Source: Fibrobacter sp. UWH6 (GTDB taxonomy: Bacteria; Fibrobacterota; Fibrobacteria; Fibrobacterales; Fibrobacteraceae). Taken from it: a stretch of DNA of 64,000 bases. Of the stretch, positions 8,487-16,437 are shown piece after piece (positions within the stretch are counted from its first letter, which is position 1; each line of letters starts with the position of its first letter). Location of the stretch: NCBI RefSeq assembly GCF_900142465.1, contig NZ_FRAX01000017.1, positions 26,756 to 90,755 on the forward strand, in the 5' to 3' direction. The notes below the pieces were generated by a model. It saw only the letters and a list, made by a program, of their open reading frames with translations, did not search any database and was not told the origin of the DNA. The translations under genes were made by a program, and so were the position numbers.

Positions 8487-9270
8487 TACTCTCCGGAGCT
8501 TCGCATTTCGCCCAGAGGTCATTTGGCCCCTGGGCTTTTTTCATGCCCGCCAATCCGTCATCTGCAAAACGGCCCACAGCCAGCCCGCCATCCGTCACGC
8601 AGGTCAAACCGCCACCGCCGACTGCAACATCCGGGGCGGTCCCAACCTGGGGGCGAAAGAAGAATCCCGTAGGCGGAATATCGTTTGCAGGATCGTGGTC
8701 CAGAATCCGCTCCATGGCAACGTAGTGCGCACAGCGTAACCTGAGCCCCGTATCGGTCCTCCAGTGCACATAGCGGCTGTTCTTGGGGTAGCTAAAACTC
8801 CAGCCCAGCAGAAGCACAGGCACCCCCATTTTCTTGAGCCTATCTACAAGGGGAACATATTGCCCCTGGGTGCTGAGCAGTACCACCGCATCCATATCGC
8901 AGTATGCGGCAAACATCTCGGCGTCCTTGATCAGCCCCAGGTTCGGCCCCATGTGGCCATCGTCTACAGGAAGGTCGCTGTAATGGACCTGATACCCCGC
9001 ATTCATAAGTTCGAACTCGAACTTGAACACACCCTTGACCCCCCTGGCGTAAATGTGGGGGTTCCTCTGGGGGTGATAATAATGGGACTCCAGGGCGACA
9101 ACCCGATTGGCCCTGTTGAAGTAGCGCTGGATCTGCAACTGCACCCAGAACTTGAGCCCCCGCAAATCCAGACTTGCGTGGTAGCGGTGGTGGACCCTGT
9201 AGTACTCGTTCACCTTTTTCAGGGTGTAGCCATCGAGAAAGAAGCCCACCCGCAAACAATTCCCAGTCAT
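8434..9270 (-). CDS. NYN domain (LabA/DUF88-type) putative RNase
   Basis: The NYN/PIN-like fold is seen from FFLDGYTLKK (metal-binding Asp) through HYSDLPVDDGHMGPNLGLIKDAEM and CDMDAVVLLSTQGQYVPLVDRLKKMGVPVLLLG. These acidic positions are typical of NYN nucleases that act on RNA. ATG at 9270 has AGGAGG. The C-terminal 70 residues (Gly-rich VGGGGLTC, then MKKAQGPN) look unconstrained. They run antisense through the terminator and last codons of the convergent outer-membrane gene, a 53-bp overlap. The functional part probably ends near residue 205. Confidence 0.72.
   Translation of the reverse strand: MTGNCLRVGFFLDGYTLKKVNEYYRVHHRYHASLDLRGLKFWVQLQIQRYFNRANRVVALESHYYHPQRNPHIYARGVKGVFKFEFELMNAGYQVHYSDLPVDDGHMGPNLGLIKDAEMFAAYCDMDAVVLLSTQGQYVPLVDRLKKMGVPVLLLGWSFSYPKNSRYVHWRTDTGLRLRCAHYVAMERILDHDPANDIPPTGFFFRPQVGTAPDVAVGGGGLTCVTDGGLAVGRFADDGLAGMKKAQGPNDLWAKCEAPESIKACFPALSASRCGRSM
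8510..8541 (+). terminator. Terminator of the outer-membrane protein gene
   Basis: The stem GCCCAGaGG/CCcCTGGGC (8510-8518 and 8527-8535) is followed by TTTTTT. It lies inside the 3' end of the convergent NYN frame. Confidence 0.85.
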
Positions 9271-9354
9271 AATGCCTCCTGACGGTTAATGGTTCTTTCC
9301 TATTAACACGCAGGAAAATCCGGGAGTTTTCGTTAAAAATTGTTAACAAAATAA

Positions 9355-9388
9355 AAAATGCCGAAATTTATTCAAAATCAGCATTTTT
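9355..9388. repeat. AAAATGCCG element, copy 1 (terminator-like)
   Basis: A 26-base word beginning AAAATGCCGAAATTTATTC recurs at 10563 with three changes. Here it ends in GCATTTTTT, making an AAAATGC/GCATTTT hairpin that may end transcription of the TPR gene. Confidence 0.5.
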
Positions 9389-9402
9389 TACATCAAAATT
9401 TT

Positions 9403-10353
9403 TTAAATCAGGTCGCGTTTATTTAAGTCATCCATCAAGGATCCGGGCATCCATTTTTCAAGGGCCCTGTACTTGGGATTATCCAGCTTGGCACGCCATT
9501 CCGCCGCCTTCTCTTTTCGGCCGGCATCGTTATGAATGCGGATCAGGTTCAGCACGGAACACCAGTATCGAATGGAGGCGCCAGTACGTTCCAGATAGGC
9601 GGCAGCACTCTCTTCGTAAATCCGGGCGGCTTCATCATAACGCTTCAGGCGGTAAAGCATGTCGGCCTTGATCTGGAGCATCACGGGATTTCCCGGTGCG
9701 CGGGCCAGGCCACGTTCGGCAAGCTTCAGGCCGGTGGCGTAATCTTCCTTGTCGTAGTGCATCCAGACCAGGGGCGTAAGGAACAGGGGCCAGAAGCGGC
9801 CCGACACCTTGGAGGCGCTATCCAAAACGGAAAGGTATTCGGCACGGTTGTCGGACTTGAAGGGAACCCAACTGAAACTCTTGTCGATATAGTAGGCGTA
9901 AATGGCAAAGAACGCGCGAGCCTCCAGTTCCTTGGAATCCTCGAAGGCCTTGGCGGCGGAGCGGGTGGTCATGGCGCCTTTTACAGAATGACCGGTCTCC
10001 CCCTGCACATAGCCGATCTCGAAACGGCGCAAGGCGTCCCACAGTCCCGAGGCTTCACACTTCTCGAGGCTACGGCCGGCATGATGGAGGGATGCGGTAT
10101 CCCCCTTGTCGTCATAAATACTAATACGGACAACCCCTTCCAGAATACAGCCCAGGCCCTTGTTCTCGGCGCGCAGTTCCTTGGCATACTTCAGGGCGTC
10201 ATTATAGCGCAGGGCCATGGTGGCCTCGGTGGCCTTTTCCCACAAAGCGGCCTGCCTTGCATCCAGGGCAAGAGTCAAATCGTGTTCGTCGGCCGCAAAG
10301 GCGACAACAGAAGCCAGGGCAAGACAGAATATCAAAAGGAATCTGGAAAACAT
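9403..10353 (-). CDS. Exported TPR-repeat protein
   Basis: A signal peptide (MFSRFLLIFCLALASVVAFAADE) supports the start at 10353. The rest is alpha-helical with TPR-like units: EKATEATMALRYNDALKYAKELRAEN near residue 40 and LAERGLARAPGNPVMLQIKADMLYRLKRYDEAARIYEE near residue 235. It is probably a periplasmic scaffold. Nothing in the sequence gives a partner, and the neighbours are transcribed separately. Confidence 0.65.
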   Translation of the reverse strand: MFSRFLLIFCLALASVVAFAADEHDLTLALDARQAALWEKATEATMALRYNDALKYAKELRAENKGLGCILEGVVRISIYDDKGDTASLHHAGRSLEKCEASGLWDALRRFEIGYVQGETGHSVKGAMTTRSAAKAFEDSKELEARAFFAIYAYYIDKSFSWVPFKSDNRAEYLSVLDSASKVSGRFWPLFLTPLVWMHYDKEDYATGLKLAERGLARAPGNPVMLQIKADMLYRLKRYDEAARIYEESAAAYLERTGASIRYWCSVLNLIRIHNDAGRKEKAAEWRAKLDNPKYRALEKWMPGSLMDDLNKRDLI

Positions 10354-10813
10354 CAGGGTAAATCTAGAAAATTGCACCACCGGTGTTTATGGGGGATGTT
10401 GATAAGTTGTGATTTGCGACAGATTACAAACACTTTATCAACAGAAAAAGAAGACCCCGATTTTCGCTATTTCACCCCCATTTTCGAAAACATTGTCGCA
10501 GGTTCTTATTCCAGACAGGAATATTCGTCTCGACGGAACCGCATACGGTCAAAAACAGGGTTAAAATGCCGTAATTTAATGAAAATCAACAAGTTAGACT
10601 TTTAAAAACCGGCATTTTCATATATAAAATCGGGCAAAAAACGCAAACGGTTAAACTTACTTATTATTTACGAATAAAAAAATCTGTTGTCAAAGCTCTA
10701 AAAAAAATCTATAAATAGTACAAACATTCAACAACTTTTCAACAATTCACAAACTAATCAACATGTAGAAACATTTTTTTTTCGTTCCAGGCGATATACT
10801 TGGTGGAGGTCCC
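10354..10813. other. AT-rich intergenic region
   Basis: This 460-bp stretch holds no credible gene. It contains the second AAAATGCCG element (10563-10588) closed by CGGCATTTT (10610-10618), and several TATCAACA/TTCAACA words resembling those near the proposed origin. The promoter of the small gene at 10814 must lie here. Confidence 0.5.
10563..10618. repeat. AAAATGCCG element, copy 2
   Basis: It begins AAAATGCCGTAATTTAATG and matches 9355-9380 at 23 of 26 positions. The 9-base arms AAAATGCCG/CGGCATTTT could pair across about 38 bases. The two copies flank the TPR gene. Confidence 0.5.
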
Positions 10814-11029
10814 ATGAAGATATTCCGCAAAACATCGGCACTGTCCTTCTACTTGCTCAAGTCCGGCTTCCAGGCATTCAAGGCAAGGATCAAGGAAGAG
10901 CTGGACGCCACCGGCACCGTGAACCTGGACGACATCATCGATGACGAAGAGCTGCGCGCCTTCTACCGCCGTGGGGAATCCCCCGCATTCGTAGCCGCAG
11001 CCCTCTGCCCCGCAGGCATCGACGACTAG
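10814..11029 (+). CDS. Small acidic protein, unknown function
   Basis: A 71-residue protein follows a strong GGAGG site six bases before ATG and has its own terminator, so it is very probably expressed. The N-terminal half is basic and helical (KIFRKTSALSFYLLKSGFQ); the second half is acidic (DDIIDDEELRAFY). There is no signal peptide and no family was recognised. A protein-binding regulator is possible, but nothing shows it. Confidence 0.6.
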   Translation: MKIFRKTSALSFYLLKSGFQAFKARIKEELDATGTVNLDDIIDDEELRAFYRRGESPAFVAAALCPAGIDD

Positions 11030-11057
11030 AAAGTTTATTTCTCTCCTCCTAGAAACA

Positions 11058-11097
11058 AGAGCCCCGCAGTTTTAAACCGCGGGGACTCTTTTTTTAA
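11058..11097 (+). terminator. Intrinsic terminator after the small protein gene
   Basis: The stem AGAG-CCCCGC/GCGGGG-CTCT has one mismatch and is followed by TTTTTTT. It could also serve the minus-strand operon that ends at 11190. Confidence 0.85.
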
Positions 11098-11111
11098 ATG
11101 CAATCAGCTAG

Positions 11112-11171
11112 ATGTCGTCGCGACCCAATATCGTCGGGACCCATATCGTCAGGCCCCATATCGTCGGAACC
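11112..11171. repeat. 15-bp tandem repeat, four degenerate copies
   Basis: The unit is about TCGTCGGGACCCATA. On the minus strand it continues the frame of the upstream gene just past its TAA stop and would encode GSDDMGPDDMGPDDIG before the next stop near 11096. Confidence 0.7.
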
Positions 11172-11189
11172 GTCCGGCGGCAGCCGCAA

Positions 11190-12989
11190 TTACTTTCTGG
11201 CGGGGCAGCCTTCGACAGTTTCGAACTTGCCCTTGTTCACCGTAACGATCTTGGTGTTGGTGTTGGCGCCACGCTTGAACTTGATGTCTCCATACACGCC
11301 CTTGAAGACGGCGGTGTTGTTGATGGAGTTGGTCAGGCTGTTGGGCTTCTTTGCGATGGTGCTGAACACGATGTTTGCAGCGTCGTAGCTGAGGCCGCTG
11401 ACCTTGTCTTCGCCCGGTTCATCGCCCCAGCGTTCCTTGAAGTCAGACACGAACTTCTTGAGGTCGGAGTTGTCGCCGCCCATGTCCAGGGCCGGCACGC
11501 TGAAGTAGGAGCTGTCCACCAGACGCTTGCCCTGGATCAGCAGTTCGCGACCATACCAGCCGGAAGCGCCCAGCAGGCGACCGGAAATCTTGTTGAATGC
11601 CACCTGACCTGCCATGAGGCCTGCATCGCCGGGGTTGGTTGCGGGGATAAAGATACCCGGGATATCGAAAGTGGAGTCAGCCATGTAAGCCTTGCGTTCC
11701 TTGGCGTTGATGGCATCCAGGTCGGAAGCGCCACGGGCCAGGTTGCGGCGGCGGTTCAGCTGCTTGAAGCGGACATCGCGGAGCAGGTCAAATTCAGTCT
11801 TGTAGTCGGGGCGGCCTTCTTCGTAGTTGCGGAAGGCGACCACGTTACCACCGCGGCGTTCAACAGCCTGGGTAAAGCTCTGGCTCATGGAAGCACCGTA
11901 ATCACCCAGGGGGCTAAGAACGGCGAACTCCTTGATGTTCAGGCAGTTGGTAGCGAAGTCTGCAATCTTGTGGGCCAGGTTATCCATGGTGATGTTCACC
12001 TGGAAGATATTGGGACCCATCTTGGCGATGCCGTCATCCGTTGCAGTGGGAGTCAGCATGGGGATGTTCTGGAAGTTGCTGCCCAGCCAGGCGCCGACGG
12101 TTGCAGCCGGAGCGCTCATGATGGGGCCGATCACGGCAATCACGCTATCCTGGTTGATAGCCTGCTGGGTACGGAGGAGAGCCTGAGAGGCATCGGCGCG
12201 GGTATCGGCGGTACGGATATTCACCTTACCAGCCAGGCCAGCCTGTTCGTGGGCGAGAATCACACCCTGAATGGCAGCGGCACCGAATTCGGCGAAGTCA
12301 CCGGACAAGGGAGCCAGCACCAGGACGGTGGGCATGCCGGCACCGTAGCCTTCCAGGGACTCGATGCCACGCTGGGCGGTGCTCAGAAGCTTTTCGGAAA
12401 TATCGGAAGAAGCGGCCACCTTCTTGTACCAGTAGCGGGCGGCGCGGTAACGCTTGACGTTCTGGCATTCACGGCCAATCTGCAGCTGCATCCAGCCGAT
12501 AACATCCTTATCCACCGGATACTTTTCCAGGAGAGCCTGGAGCTGGTCAGCGTTCAAAAGGGAAGCGGCCAGAGTCTGTACTACCACGTCCTTGGTACGG
12601 GCACGGGCGGCAGGATTCTTGGAGTAGGCCAGGATGCGGAGCATGGCTTCGACACCTTCGTAAACGTTGCCCTTTTCTACCATGACAATGGCGTGGGCCA
12701 GTTCCATGCGTTCACGGTAGACCGTGTTCACATAGTATTCCAGGAATCGGGAAGAAACCTTTTCGGCCTCGTCGCGGTTATGTTCGCGCAGGTAGCATTC
12801 GGTGAGCATGACGGTCGCCTTTTCACCGGAAGACTTGCGGAAGCTGGACTTGTAAAGCTTCTGGAGGGGGGCGATAGCCTCGGCGCACTGGCCGTTCTGA
12901 ATCAGGGACTTTGCCTGGGAAATTTCATCCTGGGCGAACAGGGAGGTTGCGAGGGATGCAACCAGAACAAGGGGAAGAAGACGTTTCAT
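11190..12989 (-). CDS. LpoA-like / type I periplasmic-binding-fold protein with helical N-terminus
   Basis: The signal MKRLLPLVLVASLATSLFAQ sets the start at 12989. Residues 20-225 are TPR-like helices (QAKSLIQNGQCAEAIAPLQKL). Residues 230-599 form a type I binding fold: LVLAPLSGDFAEFGAAAIQGV, VIAVIGPIMSAPAATVG, FQVNITMDNLAHKIADF and LGDYGASMSQSF. This two-part layout is that of LpoA, which activates peptidoglycan synthases from the outer membrane, and of branched-chain amino-acid receptors. No transporter genes are present, which favours the LpoA-like role (inference). It is the last gene of a three-gene operon, one base after the previous stop. Confidence 0.75.
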   Translation of the reverse strand: MKRLLPLVLVASLATSLFAQDEISQAKSLIQNGQCAEAIAPLQKLYKSSFRKSSGEKATVMLTECYLREHNRDEAEKVSSRFLEYYVNTVYRERMELAHAIVMVEKGNVYEGVEAMLRILAYSKNPAARARTKDVVVQTLAASLLNADQLQALLEKYPVDKDVIGWMQLQIGRECQNVKRYRAARYWYKKVAASSDISEKLLSTAQRGIESLEGYGAGMPTVLVLAPLSGDFAEFGAAAIQGVILAHEQAGLAGKVNIRTADTRADASQALLRTQQAINQDSVIAVIGPIMSAPAATVGAWLGSNFQNIPMLTPTATDDGIAKMGPNIFQVNITMDNLAHKIADFATNCLNIKEFAVLSPLGDYGASMSQSFTQAVERRGGNVVAFRNYEEGRPDYKTEFDLLRDVRFKQLNRRRNLARGASDLDAINAKERKAYMADSTFDIPGIFIPATNPGDAGLMAGQVAFNKISGRLLGASGWYGRELLIQGKRLVDSSYFSVPALDMGGDNSDLKKFVSDFKERWGDEPGEDKVSGLSYDAANIVFSTIAKKPNSLTNSINNTAVFKGVYGDIKFKRGANTNTKIVTVNKGKFETVEGCPARK

Positions 12990-12990
12990 A

Positions 12991-13305
12991 CTAGGATTCT
13001 TCGACGGACTGAACCACGTCGTGCTCTTTCTTGATTTGTTTCTGGAGGGATTCGGGCAGCTTGGCCCAATCCATAATATCCACGCGGAAAGGCAAGCCGC
13101 TGTCGACAAAAGCCTTTTCAATGGTGGTCATGGTTTCAAAGGAAAGGGGTTTTTCGGAAATCACCACCAGTTCCAGTTCCGTATCGGGAGTAAGGTCTAC
13201 TCCTGTCACACGGGCGCCATGGGCCCAGACTTCCATACCTTCAAAATGGAGGGCAAGGATACGCTGGACCGTTTCCAAATGATTAGATTCGATGCATAAA
13301 GCCAT
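12991..13305 (-). CDS. Degenerate nucleotidyltransferase-fold protein
   Basis: This 104-residue protein starts at MALCIESNHLETVQRIL. The segment VWAHGARVTGVDLTPDTELELVV aligns with the minimal nucleotidyltransferase core GSRARG...SDIDL. The catalytic Ser is replaced by Ala and the Asp-x-Asp pair by Glu-x-Glu, so classical transfer activity is doubtful. It lies between a metallophosphoesterase gene (23 bases) and the LpoA-like gene (1 base) in one operon. No HEPN partner is present. The ATG follows a run of C with no Shine-Dalgarno. Confidence 0.6.
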   Translation of the reverse strand: MALCIESNHLETVQRILALHFEGMEVWAHGARVTGVDLTPDTELELVVISEKPLSFETMTTIEKAFVDSGLPFRVDIMDWAKLPESLQKQIKKEHDVVQSVEES

Positions 13306-13328
13306 GGGGGGAAATATAGTTAATCCCG

Positions 13329-14510
13329 TCAGCGGTACAGGAAATGGAGTACCCAGAGCTCCGTATCTGACCCTACGCGAACGGGAGGGCCCCAGGAATC
13401 GATACCGGAACTGACCAGCCAATGGACCCCATCCAGCATGCCAAAACCGTATGCCAGGCGCCAAACCAGGCCAATAATCAGGTTTCCGGGGAAGAACTGC
13501 CCATCGTGAGTATGGCCGGAAAGGGCGAAATCAGGCAAAATTCCCGAATATTCGGGTTCAATACCCTTTGGCTGGTGGTCCAGCAGGATCCAAGGGCTAA
13601 CTTTACGGTAAGCGCCAGAGGAGTCAGACTTGAACTGCTGCGGCACCAAATCCGCCAGAGGTTTACGTTCGGTACCGCGGGTACGGGCCACCTGGAAATC
13701 AGTACGGCCGGTAAAGCAGACTTCGGGGACGCCAACCTTCCTAAAACAAGCGGTAGAATCATCCATAGTGACCCAGCCGTTGCTTCGGAGCCATGCCAGC
13801 GTATTGGAACCGTTACGTTCCTGCATGGCCTCGTGATTACCGTTGATGGCTATGGCGGCCACCTTGGCGGACTTGGCCACCTTCGCCATGAGGGGGCCAT
13901 AACCCCATTCGTCCATGGTAGCGGTATTTACATCGGACAGGTCACCGCCAAAAAGGACGAAGTCCGGCCCGATGGAATCCACCTGGGCAGCCAGGCGTTC
14001 AAGCTTTGCGGTACGGAACAGCGGAGCAAAATGTATATCGCTGAAATAGACCGCAGTAAACGGCTTTTTGGAACCGCAGGAATCGCAGTCCGTTTTCAGG
14101 GAGACATCCTGGGTACGCACCTGGTAATCGGCATTATGGGGCACGCCCAGCCCGATAAGGATGAGGGCCAGCAGGATGCTGGCGATAAGAACGCCTCTCG
14201 TACTTTTACAAACAAAGTTAGCGCTTGATTTTTGATAACCCGACCCGGTCATTTTATGGCTGAGCCAGAAAAAACGGCCCATCAGGAAGACGTCCAGCAA
14301 AATGAACATCCAAAGGGCCTGACACATCCAGATGGTAAAGAATGTCAGGAGGATGGCGCCTACAACGCCGTCCCGCAAGGTCATGCTCAAAAAGATGCCA
14401 AGCAAAAAACCGAGAGCCAGCAGTTTCCCCCCTTTGCCGGGAAGGGTCCTGCTGATGTTCAGGTACAATACAACGATGGCAGTGAGCAAAAGTCCGAAGA
14501 AAAATATCAT
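13329..14510 (-). CDS. Membrane-anchored metallophosphoesterase (YkuE/YaeI-like)
   Basis: About four membrane helices occupy residues 1-140. The calcineurin-type catalytic domain follows: FSDIHFAP (D-x-H), FGGDLSD (GD), INGNHE (GNH) and LSGHTHDGQF (GHTH). These ligands bind two metals. YkuE-like members hydrolyse UDP-diacylglucosamine or related lipids at the membrane, but the substrate here is not shown. It is first in the operon with the nucleotidyltransferase-fold and LpoA-like genes. Divergent from the NhaC gene. Confidence 0.82.
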   Translation of the reverse strand: MIFFFGLLLTAIVVLYLNISRTLPGKGGKLLALGFLLGIFLSMTLRDGVVGAILLTFFTIWMCQALWMFILLDVFLMGRFFWLSHKMTGSGYQKSSANFVCKSTRGVLIASILLALILIGLGVPHNADYQVRTQDVSLKTDCDSCGSKKPFTAVYFSDIHFAPLFRTAKLERLAAQVDSIGPDFVLFGGDLSDVNTATMDEWGYGPLMAKVAKSAKVAAIAINGNHEAMQERNGSNTLAWLRSNGWVTMDDSTACFRKVGVPEVCFTGRTDFQVARTRGTERKPLADLVPQQFKSDSSGAYRKVSPWILLDHQPKGIEPEYSGILPDFALSGHTHDGQFFPGNLIIGLVWRLAYGFGMLDGVHWLVSSGIDSWGPPVRVGSDTELWVLHFLYR

Positions 14511-14537
14511 AGGGTAAAATTACATAAATTTGGCGTC

Positions 14538-15812
14538 GTGTTAATCGCTCTCGCCATAGGATTCGTAATGCTGATGACCTACGGAAAAATCCGCAGGTTC
14601 AGCTGGCGCGCCCTCTGGAAAATGGCACTGTCGGGAATGACCGCCGTAAGGAACATCGCCATCGTCATGCTGCTGGTGGGGGCACTCACTGCGTTGTGGC
14701 GGGCCTGTGGAACGGTAGCCTTCATTGTCAATGCCGCCTCGGGAGCGCTTACGCCAGAACTTTTCCTGCCGGCGGTTTTCGTCTTGTGCGCCGCCGTCTC
14801 GGTGCTTACGGGAACATCCATCGGAACGGCCGCCACCATGGGCGTCATCTGCATGGGCGTAGGGGCCGCTTTCGGAGTCGACGAAGCCATTTGCGGCGGG
14901 GCCATTCTTGCCGGCGCCTATTTCGGTGACCGTTGCTCGCCAGTCTCTACAAGCGCCATGCTGGTGGCAGAAATTACAGGGACGAACCTCCATGAAAATA
15001 TACGGGGCATGATCAAGTCCGGTTGGAAAGCCGCCTTGGCCGCCCCGGCAATTTATGGAATCCTGGGCTACGTCACAGGCACAGTTCCCTCTGACGTAAA
15101 TCCATCTGACGCAAGTCTCGCGGTCGGAGCAGACAACATAACGAAACTTCTGCAGCAGCATTACGACCTGGGCATTGTCACCCTCTTGCCAGCCGTCGCG
15201 ATTCTCGTCCTTGCGGCCCTGCGGTTCAATGTAAAGATGACCATGGCCGTAAGCATCGCCATGTCCTTCGCAATTTGCATCTGGCAGCAGCAAATGACCG
15301 CGGCCGAGACTGTCAAGACAGCCTTCCTGGGATTTGACGCCCCTGCAGAAATTTCCATGATGAATGGCGGTGGCGTTTTCGGAATGGTCAAGATGATTGT
15401 AGTCGTCGCCATTTCCCTGACTTATGCGGGACTCTTCAAGGGCATGGGAATTCTAGATAAGATGAACCGATTCGCAAGCCGTATCGCAAACCGACTTCCT
15501 CCTTGCGGTTTCGCCTCCCTTACGGCGGTTGCCTCAAGCGCCCTTTCCTGCAACCAGACTCTGGCCATCGTGCTGACCAACGAAATTTCAGGCAATGTCA
15601 TTCCCGACAAAAAGGAGCGGGCCATGGCCATCGAGAATACGGCCGTCGTGATTGCACCCCTTGTTCCCTGGACGGTAGCAAGCCTGATTCCCCTGGGGAC
15701 CATAGGCGCCCCTACCGCAAGCATCCTTTTTGCCTGCTACCTGTATCTGCTCCCGATTTCAAACATCGTTTCAGAAATGCGGAGCCGAAAAAAATTCGGG
15801 GCGGTAATTTAA
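14538..15812 (+). CDS. NhaC-family Na+/H+ antiporter
   Basis: About eleven membrane helices are seen. Family landmarks are VLTGTSIGTAATMGVICMG, CGGAILAGAYFGDRCSPVSTSAMLVA and ALSCNQTLAIVLT. The family exchanges cytoplasmic Na+ (or an organic acid pair) for protons. The frame is open upstream through the antisense of the divergent phosphoesterase. GTG at 14538 keeps the first helix whole (VVLIALAIGFVML) and ATG at 14568 would cut it, so the start is uncertain. The stop codon lies inside the first copy of a 19-bp direct repeat. Confidence 0.82.
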   Translation: MLIALAIGFVMLMTYGKIRRFSWRALWKMALSGMTAVRNIAIVMLLVGALTALWRACGTVAFIVNAASGALTPELFLPAVFVLCAAVSVLTGTSIGTAATMGVICMGVGAAFGVDEAICGGAILAGAYFGDRCSPVSTSAMLVAEITGTNLHENIRGMIKSGWKAALAAPAIYGILGYVTGTVPSDVNPSDASLAVGADNITKLLQQHYDLGIVTLLPAVAILVLAALRFNVKMTMAVSIAMSFAICIWQQQMTAAETVKTAFLGFDAPAEISMMNGGGVFGMVKMIVVVAISLTYAGLFKGMGILDKMNRFASRIANRLPPCGFASLTAVASSALSCNQTLAIVLTNEISGNVIPDKKERAMAIENTAVVIAPLVPWTVASLIPLGTIGAPTASILFACYLYLLPISNIVSEMRSRKKFGAVI

Positions 15813-15852
15813 TTGAATCTGCGCGGGAACTATTTTAATTGAATCTGCGCGG
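15808..15852. repeat. 19-bp direct repeat covering the nhaC-type stop codon
   Basis: TTTAATTGAATCTGCGCGG occurs exactly at 15808-15826 and 15834-15852. The first copy contains the TAA of the antiporter gene and the second ends 2 bases before the stop of the convergent phosphatase gene. Confidence 0.85.
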
Positions 15853-15853
15853 C

Positions 15854-16423
15854 CTACTTCCAGGCGCCGGCCAACGCCTTCGCCATAATTTCGTCTAGCA
15901 ATCCGCGGCAACCTTCGTTTACGTCGCGCCAGGTCGCCTCGAAATCACCGGTATACCAGGGGTCGGCCACATCGCCCGGGCGACTGGTCCAATCCATCAG
16001 CAGCGAAACTTTGCGGTCTTCATTAGCGGCGCCGTCAATACCACGGGCCGTTTCCTTCTCGTAGCTTTCGGCATTAATGTTCCAGCGCAAATTGCGGAGG
16101 TTATTGCGGTCCATCAGCACCACATAATCGTAGCGGTCATAATCCCGCTGATTGAACTGTCGCGCGGCATGTCCGCTGCAATCAATCCCGCGGGCATTTA
16201 ACAACCGACGGGCAGGCGGATAAACCGGATTCCCGATTTCTTCGGTGCTTGTAGCGGCACTTGCAATCTGAAAATCTTTCTCAGTCAGACCTGTAGCGCG
16301 AGCGTCAGCTCGTGCGTCATTGGCTGTATTTCCAAAAAAATCCCTGACCATCTTCTTCATGACGAATTCCGCCATGGGACTACGGCATATGTTACCGTGG
16401 CACACAAAAATAATGCTAGGCAT
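15854..16423 (-). CDS. Low-molecular-weight protein tyrosine phosphatase
   Basis: The N-terminal P-loop FVCHGNICRSPMAEF contains C-x5-R-S, and VADPWY holds the catalytic Asp-Pro. The protein is 189 residues, longer than the usual 150-160, with an extra segment (FGNTANDARADARATGLTEK) near residue 35 and another around residue 105. Family members remove phosphate from tyrosine or arginine and often regulate polysaccharide export. ATG at 16423 has GAGG upstream and lies 14 bases after the sensor-kinase stop, so both are probably cotranscribed. Confidence 0.88.
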   Translation of the reverse strand: MPSIIFVCHGNICRSPMAEFVMKKMVRDFFGNTANDARADARATGLTEKDFQIASAATSTEEIGNPVYPPARRLLNARGIDCSGHAARQFNQRDYDRYDYVVLMDRNNLRNLRWNINAESYEKETARGIDGAANEDRKVSLLMDWTSRPGDVADPWYTGDFEATWRDVNEGCRGLLDEIMAKALAGAWK

Positions 16424-16437
16424 CAATTCCTCAGTAT

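Noticed and set aside
11112..13034. A 640-codon plus-strand open frame opposite the LpoA-like gene
   Set aside because: Antisense shadow with His/Val/Gly-rich nonsense composition; the minus-strand gene has signal peptide and binding-fold motifs.
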